Shown: positions 1-6,244, counted from the first letter of the stretch. The stretch is 10,606 nucleotides of DNA from Candidatus Woesearchaeota archaeon (GCA_016211095.1 JACQSW010000122.1:1-10606), one strand, 5' to 3'. Translations and numbers: made by a program. The notes: generated from the letters alone by a model not told the origin.

Positions 1-2043
1 AAAATTTCTGCAAAAAAATTGATTGGAAAATTTTGCAAAGCGCCGGTGATTGAAAGAAAAATCATCATTTTGCCATCACAGTTCTGCGACCCAAACATTG
101 CTACAGGATTAGTCACAAGCGTGCCATCCGACGCGCCATTTGATTGGATAGGGTTAAGGGATTTGCAAGAAAACAAAAAACTGTGCGAAAAATACGGTTT
201 AGACTGGAATACTATCAAAGAGATAAAACCCATTCCAATTATTAAGTCAAAAGGATACGGTGATTTTCCAGCTAAAGAAATTTGTGAAAAACTCAAAATA
301 AAATCCCAAAATGATTCTAAAAAGCTTGAAGAAGCCACACAAGAAATCTACAAATTAGGATTCCACACAGGAGTAATGATGGATAGTTGCGGGCCGTACA
401 AAGGGATGGCTGTAATTAAAGCTAAAGAAGAAATGAAAAAAGACTTGCTAACCAAAGCAAAAGCGGACATCTTCTACGAAACATCGAGACCCGCAAAATG
501 CAGGTGCGGCGGAGAAATAGTGGTTGCCGTTATAGATGACCAATGGTTTCTTGATTTCAACGCTTCCGGATGGAAAGCCAAGGCAAAAAAAATGCTTGGC
601 ACAATGATTATACAGCCAGACAAATACAGAAAACAATTTGAAGATGTTTTCGACTGGTTAGACAAGAGACCATGTGCGAGGAAAAGGGGTCTTGGGACAA
701 AACTTCCGTTCGACAAAAAATGGGTAATAGAATCATTATCCGACTCAACTATCTACATGAGTCTCTACCCAATTTGCCACAAAATCCGCGAATTCAAGAT
801 AAGCGAAGAAAAACTCAATGATGCATTCTTTAATTATGTTCATTTAGGCGAAGGCAAAATTGAAAAGATCAGCAAAGAGCTGGGAATACCTAAAAAGCAG
901 CTAGAAGAGTTAAGGGAAGAGTTTGATTACTGGTACCCTAATGACCACAGGCACACATTTCCAGCGCATCTTCCAAACCACCTCTCATTTTCTGTCTTTG
1001 CCCACGTAGCAGTTTTTCCAGAAAAATACTGGACAAAAAAATTTTCTTTCCACGGAATGATTAACAGCGAGGGGCAGAAGATGAGCAAATCCAAGGGTAA
1101 TGTCGCCACATTACTAGACGTTGACCAAAAATTTGGCGCAGACGCGTTTAGGGCGTTCATGTGCAACTCAACATCAGTAGAGAGCACTGTTGACTGGAAG
1201 GAAGCGGAGGTTGAAAGATTAAACAAGCACTTAAAATACTTAGTTAATCTGCTGCAGCAAATCATCAAGGAAAAAGTTGAAGGTGAAATCCCCCCTAAAT
1301 ACAGTTATTTTGTTTCTAAGTTTGAGAGGAACATAAAGCGGGCTACAGAGAAGATTAGCCAAATGAACCTGAGAGATTACTCGATGGTTGTGCTTTACGA
1401 CATCCTTAACAGCTACAAAAAAGTTGCCAGCACAGCTTCGCAACAAGAAATTAAGCTCATCAACAATTACATTGCGGAAAGGTGGATAAAAATGTTAACT
1501 CCCCTCACCCCGCATGTTGCTGAAGAGTTGTGGGAAATGAACGATTGTGAAGGGTTTGTATCTGTGGAGGAATGGCCAGTTTACTATCCGGAAAAGATTA
1601 GTGAAGAAGCTGAGTTCAAAGAAGAGATGCTTGAACAACTATTAACTGACGTGCAAGCTGTAAAAGAATTGTTGAAACTGAAAGAAATAAAAAAAATTAT
1701 GCTGTTCGTTGCTGACGAATGGAAATATGAATTTGTAAGGCTGGTAAAAGAAAGGCTGGAGCAGACAAGGAATCCGTGGGAAATAACAAAAACTTTGATG
1801 GAAACAGAATTGAGAAAACACGGCCAAGAAATAACAAAACTCGTGCCAAAATTAGTTAACGACCCATCCAAACTGCCACTCATAATTTTAGACTCAGCCA
1901 AAGAACAAGCAATACTTCTGGAGTTAAAGGAAAATTTGGAGAAAAAAATTGGATGTAAAATAGAAATCGTTAGGGAGCGGGCTTCTGCTGAGCCAAAAGC
2001 AAAGCAAGCAATGCCTGCCAAACCAGCCATAATACTCCAATAA
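1..2043 (+). CDS. leuS: Leucyl-tRNA synthetase, archaeal type, 5'-truncated by window edge
   Basis: Class I synthetase that charges tRNA-Leu with leucine in the cytoplasm. The frame is open from base 1, so the gene starts outside the window; the TTG at 19 is an internal leucine codon, not a start. About 680 codons are present; archaeal LeuRS is usually around 940-970, so the HIGH half of the Rossmann fold and part of the CP1 editing domain are missing. Visible in order: the editing-site segment TGLVTSVPSDAPFDW, with the conserved aspartate at 142-144; a CRCGG element (about 493-507); DQWFLDF; RGLGTKLPFDKKWVIESLSDS; the KMSKSKGN signature at 1078-1101; an anticodon-binding helical domain with LTPLTPHVAEELWE; and a C-terminal domain ending in MPAKPAIILQ, which resembles the tail of archaeal LeuRS that reads the long variable arm. 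The 3' end is therefore complete. One catalytic-domain segment (940-987) departs from the usual SGKDLIPNH form. No terminator hairpin is evident after the stop. Confidence 0.97.
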   Translation, partial: KISAKKLIGKFCKAPVIERKIIILPSQFCDPNIATGLVTSVPSDAPFDWIGLRDLQENKKLCEKYGLDWNTIKEIKPIPIIKSKGYGDFPAKEICEKLKIKSQNDSKKLEEATQEIYKLGFHTGVMMDSCGPYKGMAVIKAKEEMKKDLLTKAKADIFYETSRPAKCRCGGEIVVAVIDDQWFLDFNASGWKAKAKKMLGTMIIQPDKYRKQFEDVFDWLDKRPCARKRGLGTKLPFDKKWVIESLSDSTIYMSLYPICHKIREFKISEEKLNDAFFNYVHLGEGKIEKISKELGIPKKQLEELREEFDYWYPNDHRHTFPAHLPNHLSFSVFAHVAVFPEKYWTKKFSFHGMINSEGQKMSKSKGNVATLLDVDQKFGADAFRAFMCNSTSVESTVDWKEAEVERLNKHLKYLVNLLQQIIKEKVEGEIPPKYSYFVSKFERNIKRATEKISQMNLRDYSMVVLYDILNSYKKVASTASQQEIKLINNYIAERWIKMLTPLTPHVAEELWEMNDCEGFVSVEEWPVYYPEKISEEAEFKEEMLEQLLTDVQAVKELLKLKEIKKIMLFVADEWKYEFVRLVKERLEQTRNPWEITKTLMETELRKHGQEITKLVPKLVNDPSKLPLIILDSAKEQAILLELKENLEKKIGCKIEIVRERASAEPKAKQAMPAKPAIILQ

Positions 2044-2055
2044 ATATTACATAAA

Positions 2056-2072
2056 TTTTTATACTTATAAAA
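2056..2072 (+). promoter_or_regulatory. TATA-like promoter of the alpha/beta hydrolase gene
   Basis: The T/A run TTTTTATACTTATAAAA lies between the leuS stop and the next gene, centred about 26 bases before the GTG start at 2088. That is the spacing expected when transcription starts at or next to the start codon. There is no Shine-Dalgarno in the T-rich stretch before the GTG, which agrees with a leaderless mRNA. Confidence 0.55.
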
Positions 2073-2087
2073 CGATCTTTTTTTGCT

Positions 2088-2864
2088 GTGGAAAAAAAGG
2101 TTTATTTCGAAACGAAAGATGGCTTAAAGCTTTGCGGCATCTTAACAAAACCTGAACAAGCCACTGCCAAATGTGTAGTTCTCTGCCACGGAATAAGCGT
2201 TGACAAGGAAGAAGGCGGATCCTTTACAGAAATCGCTAAGAGGTTAACAAAATTTGGTTTCGCAGTTTTTCGGTTTGATTTTCGCAGCCATGGAGAAAGC
2301 GAAGGCAACTCTATGGATTTAACAGTGGGAGGCGAAAAGAAAGATTTGGAAGCGGCAATCAAATTTTTATTAAATATGGGTTATTCAGAGTTTGGTATCC
2401 TTGCTGCAAGCTTCGCTGGTGGTGCAGCATCACTTTTTTTGCCTAAACACAAAAAAATTGTGAAGGCGCTGGTTCTTGTGAATGCGTTAATTGATTATGA
2501 TTCTTTATTCAATCCTAAGCTTGATTGGCCAAGAAATTATATTATTAATAACGCTGAGATGACACTTAAAGAGCAAGGCTTTATTGAGATAGGCAAATCG
2601 AAATTCAAAATTGGAAAAAAGTTGGTTTCAGAAATCAAAAGATTGCACCCTTGGAAGGAACTGCAAAAAATAAGCATTCCTATCTTGTTTATACATGGAG
2701 ATAAAGATGCTGTTGTTCCGTATGAGGACTCTGTGAAATATTCTAAGTTGTTAAAAAATTCTAGGCTTGAAACTATCAGCGGCGCAGGGCATGGCTTTCA
2801 TGGAGAAGATTATTTAGAACAAGTCTATAAGTTAACAGTTGACTTTCTTACAAAAAACCTTTAA
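2088..2864 (+). CDS. Alpha/beta hydrolase (serine hydrolase, S33/FrsA-like fold)
   Basis: A 258-residue cytoplasmic alpha/beta-fold hydrolase; substrate unknown (esterase, acyl hydrolase or peptidase are all possible). Visible features: an N-terminal beta-hairpin (YFETKDGLKLCGIL); the oxyanion-hole HG at residues 34-35; the FDFRSHGES segment (63-71) usual before the nucleophile; the nucleophile elbow ILAASFAGG with Ser108; the acid loop HGDKDAVVP with Asp207; and GAGHGF with His235. Ser, Asp and His are in the correct order and spacing. The elbow reads A-x-S-x-A where G-x-S-x-G is usual, so both small positions are Ala. The cap between strands 6 and 7 (about 137-190) is short. Length is typical for one domain. 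The start is GTG at 2088, chosen because the protein begins directly with the first strand and a TATA-like box stands at leaderless distance. Neither neighbour points to a pathway. Confidence 0.9.
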   Translation: MEKKVYFETKDGLKLCGILTKPEQATAKCVVLCHGISVDKEEGGSFTEIAKRLTKFGFAVFRFDFRSHGESEGNSMDLTVGGEKKDLEAAIKFLLNMGYSEFGILAASFAGGAASLFLPKHKKIVKALVLVNALIDYDSLFNPKLDWPRNYIINNAEMTLKEQGFIEIGKSKFKIGKKLVSEIKRLHPWKELQKISIPILFIHGDKDAVVPYEDSVKYSKLLKNSRLETISGAGHGFHGEDYLEQVYKLTVDFLTKNL

Positions 2865-2888
2865 AAATAGCAATAGTATCTTTAAGGT
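2857..2888. repeat. Imperfect inverted repeat after the hydrolase gene
   Basis: ACCTTTAAA (2857-2865) and TTTAAGGT (2881-2888) can pair with one bulged base, leaving a loop of about 15. It begins within the hydrolase stop region and ends just before the radical SAM promoter. It could be a weak hairpin at the 3' end of the hydrolase mRNA. In sequence this A/T-rich it may also be chance. Confidence 0.25.
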
Positions 2889-2897
2889 AGTAACAAA

Positions 2898-2915
2898 CCG
2901 AAAGCTTTAAAATAT
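2898..2915 (+). promoter_or_regulatory. BRE/TATA-like promoter of the radical SAM gene
   Basis: CCGAAAG (2898-2904) resembles a purine-rich BRE and is followed by CTTTAAAATAT (2905-2915), a TATA-like box. Its centre is about 28 bases before the ATG at 2938, the spacing of a leaderless archaeal promoter. The box overlaps the upstream ATG at 2914, so that ATG is unlikely to be transcribed or used. Confidence 0.55.
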
Positions 2916-2937
2916 GGATAAATCTTGTGAGACATTT

Positions 2938-4464
2938 ATGGAGTATGATATAATCTTTGTAACTGGAGAAATATTTTTTGATCACCCCCTATGCGGGGTT
3001 GCGATACTCAAGAGGCTCTTAGAAAAATACGGTTACAAAGTAGGAGTTATTGAGATGCCGAAAAAGGAAGATGACATCAAGAAGCTAGGCAAACCAAAAC
3101 TCTTTTTCGGGGTCACTTCTGGGGGCATAGATTCGATGGTTAGGAATTACACACCGTTGAAGAAGCTTAGGCAGGATGATGAGCACCTTGATTATAATGA
3201 GTCTGTTCCTGACAGGGCAGTTATTGTTTACAGCAATTGGATAAAGAGGCATTTCCATGATTCTATCATTGTTTTGGGCGGAACAGAAGCAACGTTAAGA
3301 AGGTTTGTGCATTATGATTACTGGGACAACAAACTTAGGCGGCCAATACTTTTTGATTCCCGGGCAAACATACTCGTTTATGGAAGTGGAGAAAAACAAA
3401 TATTATCCATAGCTGAAAGAATAAAAACCAATAAAGAGTTGGATAATGTTCCCGGAACATGCGTAATATCTAAGGAAAAGCCTTCAGATTTCGCAGAACT
3501 GCCAAATTACCAGGAAGTTCAAGCCTCGAAAGAAAAATTTTGTGACATGCAAAACATGTTTAGCAATGACAATAATCTTGCGCAAAAAATTGACAACAGA
3601 TACGCCCTCCAATACAAGAGCCCAATTTACACTTCAAAAGATTTGGACGAATATTACGAGTTCCCATTTACACGAAAAATACCTGTGAAGCATCTTCGCG
3701 GTTTTGAATTCAGTGTCGTAACACATCGAGGTTGCATTGCTGACTGTAACTTTTGCTCCCTAACACTAACCCAGGGCAGGAGGATTATTTCAAGATCAGA
3801 AGAGTCTATACTTAGGGAGATATGGAGGATAACGAAACTCAAATATTTCAAAGGAAATATAGACGATTTAGGTGGGCCCTCTGCCAATATGTACGGAATG
3901 GACTGCAATAAATGCAATAAGGACTGCATGATTTGTAAAAATTTGGATAGGAGCAACAAACGCATAATCAGTTTGTTAACAAAAGCAAGAAAAATAAAAG
4001 GCGTAAAAAATGTTTATGTCCGCAGTGGAATACGTTACGATTTGGCTTCCAAAGAATACTTGAAGGAACTAGTAAACTGCCACACATATGACACTTTAAG
4101 AATTGCCCCTGAACACGTAAACAAAAATATTTTGAAATTAATGAATAAGGAGCAGGGGGATTTACACAGGTTTATTGCCGAATTCAAAAAATTTAACCCG
4201 AATAAGGAGCTTTCTTTTTATTTTATGATAGCCCATCCAGGATCAACGATGAAAGAGGCTACAGAGCTGGCTAATGCGATGAGGTCTTTAAAAAATACCG
4301 AAGCGGCGCAGCTATTCACTCCAACACCGATGACTGTTTCGACATGTATGTACCATACTAGTTTGGACCCTAAAACAAAGAAGCAGGTTTATGTGCCTTA
4401 CACATATAATGAGAAGAAAATGCAGAAAAGGCTTGTACTTGGTGTAATAAAAAAGAAATCTTAA
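2938..4464 (+). CDS. YgiQ family radical SAM protein (UPF0313)
   Basis: Cytoplasmic radical SAM enzyme of the YgiQ family, whose reaction is unknown. From the start chosen here it has 508 residues. The N-terminal domain opens with MEYDIIFVTGEIFFDHP, the usual family beginning, and contains GGIDSMVRNYTP and LGGTEATLRRF. The radical SAM core has HRGCIADCNFC, giving the CxxxCxxC motif (Cys266, Cys270, Cys273) that holds the [4Fe-4S] cluster binding S-adenosylmethionine. The family signature GGPSANMYGM follows, then a compact CxxCxxxCxxC group (Cys323, 326, 330, 333). The C-terminal part has APEHV, FYFMIAHPGST and FTPTPMTVSTCMY. E. coli YgiQ is about 740 residues; this form lacks most of the long C-terminal extension. 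An in-frame ATG at 2914 would add 8 residues, but it lies in the promoter TATA box, so 2938 is preferred. The gene is convergent with the cold-shock gene. Confidence 0.93.
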   Translation: MEYDIIFVTGEIFFDHPLCGVAILKRLLEKYGYKVGVIEMPKKEDDIKKLGKPKLFFGVTSGGIDSMVRNYTPLKKLRQDDEHLDYNESVPDRAVIVYSNWIKRHFHDSIIVLGGTEATLRRFVHYDYWDNKLRRPILFDSRANILVYGSGEKQILSIAERIKTNKELDNVPGTCVISKEKPSDFAELPNYQEVQASKEKFCDMQNMFSNDNNLAQKIDNRYALQYKSPIYTSKDLDEYYEFPFTRKIPVKHLRGFEFSVVTHRGCIADCNFCSLTLTQGRRIISRSEESILREIWRITKLKYFKGNIDDLGGPSANMYGMDCNKCNKDCMICKNLDRSNKRIISLLTKARKIKGVKNVYVRSGIRYDLASKEYLKELVNCHTYDTLRIAPEHVNKNILKLMNKEQGDLHRFIAEFKKFNPNKELSFYFMIAHPGSTMKEATELANAMRSLKNTEAAQLFTPTPMTVSTCMYHTSLDPKTKKQVYVPYTYNEKKMQKRLVLGVIKKKS

Positions 4465-4471
4465 AAAAAAA
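4463..4471 (-). terminator. Oligo-T terminator of the FKBP/cold-shock operon
   Basis: Nine A on the plus strand read as T9 on the minus strand, about 30 bases past the cold-shock stop codon. Archaeal RNA polymerase commonly stops at such U-rich tracts without a hairpin. It overlaps the stop codon of the radical SAM gene, so the two convergent transcripts would overlap slightly. Confidence 0.5.
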
Positions 4472-4494
4472 TCAAAATAAATTGTAGCCGTTAC

Positions 4495-4502
4495 TTTTTT
4501 TT
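4495..4502 (+). terminator. Oligo-T terminator of the radical SAM gene
   Basis: T8 on the plus strand, about 30 bases after the TAA at 4462-4464. It reaches into the stop codon of the convergent cold-shock gene. With the opposing tract at 4463-4471 it makes a compact two-way terminator. Confidence 0.5.
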
Positions 4503-4785
4503 ATTCTTCTTGTTCGTCGTTTTCGTCGGATTGTTCGTCGCTTTCTTCTGAGGCTTCATCGCTTCCTTCCGATGATTCTCTTTCGCTGCCTTTTTCTAGT
4601 AAGGCGACGTTTTTGGCTTGTTTTCCTCGTTCCGTCTCTGCAGGTTCGAAAGATACGCGATCATTTTCGCGTATAAACGTTCCTTTAGGTAGGGCAGAGT
4701 GATGCACGAAGTACTCTTCGCCGTCATCTCCTTCTACGAAGCCATAGCCTTTCTTTATGTTAAACCACTTTACTGTTCCTTCCAT
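4501..4785 (-). CDS. Cold-shock-domain protein with acidic disordered tail
   Basis: A 94-residue protein. Residues 1-64 form a complete CspA-type cold-shock domain: EGTVKWFN start, RNP1-like KKGYGFVEG (11-19) and RNP2-like EYFVHHSAL (24-32), followed by VSFEPAETERGKQAKNV. These aromatic surfaces bind single-stranded RNA or DNA, so the likely role is an RNA chaperone in the cytoplasm. Residues about 65-94 are almost entirely Ser, Glu, Asp, Gln and Asn (ESSEGSDEASEESDEQSDEN) and should be disordered and strongly negative. Standard bacterial CspA is about 70 residues and lacks this tail. The tail might reduce non-specific binding or recruit partners. The ATG at 4785 is preceded by a strong AGGAGG. 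The gene follows the FKBP gene by 35 bases on the same strand, so the two are probably co-transcribed. Confidence 0.93.
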   Translation of the reverse strand: MEGTVKWFNIKKGYGFVEGDDGEEYFVHHSALPKGTFIRENDRVSFEPAETERGKQAKNVALLEKGSERESSEGSDEASEESDEQSDENDEQEE

Positions 4786-4793
4786 TTTTTAAA

Positions 4794-4801
4794 TTCCTCC
4801 T
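4794..4801 (-). promoter_or_regulatory. Strong Shine-Dalgarno for the cold-shock gene
   Basis: On the minus strand this reads AGGAGGAA, with the AGGAGG core ending 10 bases before the ATG at 4785. It fixes the start and supports translation from an internal position of an operon mRNA beginning before the FKBP gene. Confidence 0.75.
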
Positions 4802-4820
4802 ATGATTATCAATTTTTTTT

Positions 4821-5249
4821 TTATGCGGATGCATCCACAATTTTGATTTTGAAGTTTAAGGTTTTTCCAGCCAATGGATGATTTAAGTCAATTATTACTT
4901 CTTCCTTATTTACGTCCATTATTTTGGCTGGGACCAATCCGCCGCTTGTAGTGCTGATCAGCAGAGTCATTCCTTTTTTTATTTCTTCTTTTGGCAGGCT
5001 GTTTCTCGCCACTTTTTTGACCAAATCTGGCTTGTAACCGCCATAAGCTTCTGTTGGTTGCAACTTGATGACTTTTTCTTCGCCTATGATCATTCCTACT
5101 GTGGCATTTTCAAAGCCTTTTATTATCTGTCCAGCCCCGACTTCAAACTGCAAGGGCTGTTCGTGTTTGTCTGAACTATCAAAAACGGTTCCATCATCAA
5201 GGGTTCCTTCATATAAAACCTTTACTTTGTCGCCCCTTTTGATGGCCAT
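4821..5249 (-). CDS. FKBP-type peptidyl-prolyl isomerase, SlyD-like with IF domain
   Basis: A 142-residue cytoplasmic prolyl cis-trans isomerase and chaperone. The FKBP fold is split in the usual SlyD way. Residues 1-71 carry the first half: VLYEGTLDDGTVFDSS with Tyr13 and the Phe23-Asp24 pair; LQFEVGAGQIIKGFENA for the pocket (Phe in place of the Trp of human FKBP12); and PTEAYGGY. The insert-in-flap domain (about 72-122) binds unfolded chains. DLNHPLAGKTLNFKIKI (121-137) closes the FKBP barrel and is a near-invariant SlyD-family signature. There is no His-rich metal-binding tail like that of E. coli SlyD; the protein ends soon after the last strand. The ATG start gives MAIKRGDKVKV and has GGAGAG 11 bases upstream. 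It is first of a likely two-gene unit with the cold-shock gene, pairing a protein-folding and an RNA-folding helper. Confidence 0.95.
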   Translation of the reverse strand: MAIKRGDKVKVLYEGTLDDGTVFDSSDKHEQPLQFEVGAGQIIKGFENATVGMIIGEEKVIKLQPTEAYGGYKPDLVKKVARNSLPKEEIKKGMTLLISTTSGGLVPAKIMDVNKEEVIIDLNHPLAGKTLNFKIKIVDASA

Positions 5250-5260
5250 TTTTTGTTCAA

Positions 5261-5266
5261 CTCTCC
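5261..5266 (-). promoter_or_regulatory. Shine-Dalgarno-like site for the FKBP gene
   Basis: GGAGAG on the minus strand, 11 bases before the ATG at 5249. It implies a 5' leader, so the start of transcription should lie well upstream. A TATA-like A/T stretch around 5305-5318 is possible but not distinctive. Confidence 0.4.
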
Positions 5267-5279
5267 GTATTGTAATCGT

Positions 5280-5287
5280 AAAAAAAA
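5280..5287 (-). terminator. Possible oligo-T terminator after the membrane regulator gene
   Basis: Eight A on the plus strand read as T8 on the minus strand, about 85 bases past the stop of the winged-helix gene and 31 bases before the FKBP start. It may end the upstream mRNA. It would also lie in the leader of the FKBP mRNA if that is transcribed from further upstream, so partial read-through is possible. Confidence 0.3.
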
Positions 5288-5371
5288 GAGTAGAACTCCA
5301 TTTTTAACGATTTAATCTTAAATTTAACATTCTGACCTTATTTAAATATTTTGTTGTTTTTTTTGGGCAAC

Positions 5372-6058
5372 CTATTTGTTGAGGATTATGATGTTCCCCC
5401 TTCCTTTTTTGAATTTTTTGATGATCTTTTTCCCTTCTAATTCGCTTATGATAAGACTTATTTTTGCTTCCGAAACTGGGAAATGTTTCCTTATTTCCTT
5501 TTGGGTTACCCTTCCACCATGCTCTTTTATGAAATTAATGACTTTTTCAGTTTCGTCCCCTGCGCTTGGTTCTTCATGGACTTTTTTTGTTACTGCTTTT
5601 CTCTTCAAAAAAATTAAGCTCAAGATAATTAAGGCTATTAGGGCTATTGGAATGGCGTAGAGCCACATTTTTTGTGTTGGCTCTTTTTCTGTATAAACGT
5701 CAGAAAAGCTGACTTCCTCTTCTAATAAACTGCTTTCTTCGCTTATATCTTCAAACAGAATCATGTCTAACGTGTAGTCGCCTTCTTCTTTTATTGTAAA
5801 ATTTTCTTCCGCGGCATAGTTCTTATAATTAGTTCCATATGTTACGGTTATAGCATATTCCCCGGAGGGAAGGTTGAAAGAGTAAGCTCCGTCTTTTGAT
5901 ACATAAGTTTGTTCTGGCACAGAATTAATCTTGATTATAACATTATTTGCTTGGTTGAGTTCAGGGTCGTAAATAATGCCGTGCACCTTCGCCCCATAAG
6001 CTGCTGGAACAAAAGAGAGTAAAATCATTAAACTGGCAATAACAATTGTTCTTCGCAT
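5372..6058 (-). CDS. Membrane-anchored winged-helix protein with extracellular beta-sandwich (COG2512-like)
   Basis: A 228-residue protein that looks like a one-piece membrane transcription regulator. Residues 1-22 are a signal peptide (RR, then hydrophobic ASLMILLSFVPAAYG). Residues 23-102 have the pattern of a carboxypeptidase-regulatory-like or transthyretin-like beta-sandwich: VHGIIYDPELNQANNVIIKI, then SKDGAYSFNLPSGEYAITV, the usual 'G-x-Y-x-F-x-LPxGxYxVxV' strand pair. An acidic linker (103-127) leads to a transmembrane helix at about 132-151, followed by the positive stop KRKAVTKK, placing the C-terminus in the cytoplasm. Residues about 168-228 form a winged helix: EKVINFIKEHGGRVTQKEIR, then SEAKISLIISELEGKKIIKK and a wing GRGNIIIL, as in archaeal COG2512 membrane regulators. 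The inferred role is gene regulation in response to an outside or membrane signal. The start ATG has a TATA box at leaderless distance. It is divergent from the secreted coiled-coil gene, its probable target. Confidence 0.85.
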   Translation of the reverse strand: MRRTIVIASLMILLSFVPAAYGAKVHGIIYDPELNQANNVIIKINSVPEQTYVSKDGAYSFNLPSGEYAITVTYGTNYKNYAAEENFTIKEEGDYTLDMILFEDISEESSLLEEEVSFSDVYTEKEPTQKMWLYAIPIALIALIILSLIFLKRKAVTKKVHEEPSAGDETEKVINFIKEHGGRVTQKEIRKHFPVSEAKISLIISELEGKKIIKKFKKGRGNIIILNK

Positions 6059-6069
6059 AGAAACTATAA

Positions 6070-6104
6070 GGGTTTAGCGGGTATAAAAAATTTTCTAAAA
6101 ACCC
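6070..6104. repeat. Inverted repeat straddling the regulator TATA box, candidate operator
   Basis: GGGTTTAG (6070-6077) and CTAAAAACCC (6095-6104) are complementary except for two extra A in the right arm. They enclose the TATA box at 6081-6090. A similar half, GGGTTAAA, occurs at 6168-6175 near the opposite promoter. A protein bound here would block or modulate the regulator promoter. Assignment as an operator is inference. Confidence 0.35.
6081..6090 (-). promoter_or_regulatory. TATA box of the membrane regulator gene
   Basis: TTTTTTATAC on the minus strand, centred about 27 bases before the ATG at 6058 and preceded by the purine-rich AGAAAA that would serve as BRE. There is no Shine-Dalgarno before the ATG, so the mRNA is probably leaderless. 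The box lies between the two arms of an inverted repeat. Confidence 0.55.
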
Positions 6105-6120
6105 AATAAAACCTAACAAT

Positions 6121-6138
6121 AAAGCTTCGTAAAGCTTT
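6121..6138. repeat. Perfect palindrome midway in the divergent control region
   Basis: AAAGCTT (6121-6127), spacer CGTA, AAGCTTT (6132-6138): a perfect 7-base-pair inverted repeat, itself built from two copies of the palindrome AAGCTT. It lies between the two divergent TATA boxes, about 36 and 48 bases from them, and is not followed by a T tract, so it fits an operator better than a terminator. Confidence 0.45.
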
Positions 6139-6181
6139 CTAAAGGATTTTTCGTTAATAAAATTAAAGGGTTAAAAAGTAT

Positions 6182-6191
6182 CTTTATAAAG
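6182..6191 (+). promoter_or_regulatory. TATA box of the coiled-coil/lipoprotein genes
   Basis: CTTTATAAAG, a good archaeal TATA match, about 65-73 bases before the ATG at 6255. Initiation about 25 bases downstream would give a leader of roughly 40 bases that includes the Shine-Dalgarno at 6240-6244. Confidence 0.55.
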
Positions 6192-6239
6192 TAAAACAGT
6201 CACTAATGGGGTATAGACGATAAAATTAAAATTTTGCAT

Positions 6240-6244
6240 GGAGG
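6240..6244 (+). promoter_or_regulatory. Shine-Dalgarno that fixes the coiled-coil gene start
   Basis: GGAGG followed by 10 bases to the ATG at 6255. An in-frame TTG at 6234 lies before this site and would place MHGGIKK ahead of an otherwise normal signal peptide, so 6255 is the start. Confidence 0.75.

Noticed and set aside
19..21. TTG at 19 as the start of leuS
   Set aside because: The frame stays open to base 1 and the text joins the CP1 editing domain in mid-domain; the gene is cut by the window edge.
82..420. Eukaryote-like LeuRS, suggested by TSVPSDAP and the IKSQND segment
   Set aside because: The IKSQ-D segment and following IY--G region also occur in ordinary archaeal LeuRS such as that of Pyrococcus; only the SD in place of AH looks eukaryote-like, which is too little to claim transfer.
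1584..2030. Minus-strand open frame inside leuS
   Set aside because: Ser/Phe-rich shadow of a clearly conserved LeuRS C-terminal region, with no start signals.
5250..5371. Small gene or structured RNA between the FKBP and regulator genes
   Set aside because: Only A/T-rich sequence with a T8 tract and a Shine-Dalgarno; no plausible reading frame or long stem was found.
6234..6236. TTG at 6234 as the start of the coiled-coil gene
   Set aside because: It lies upstream of the Shine-Dalgarno, which points to the ATG at 6255 and a standard signal peptide.
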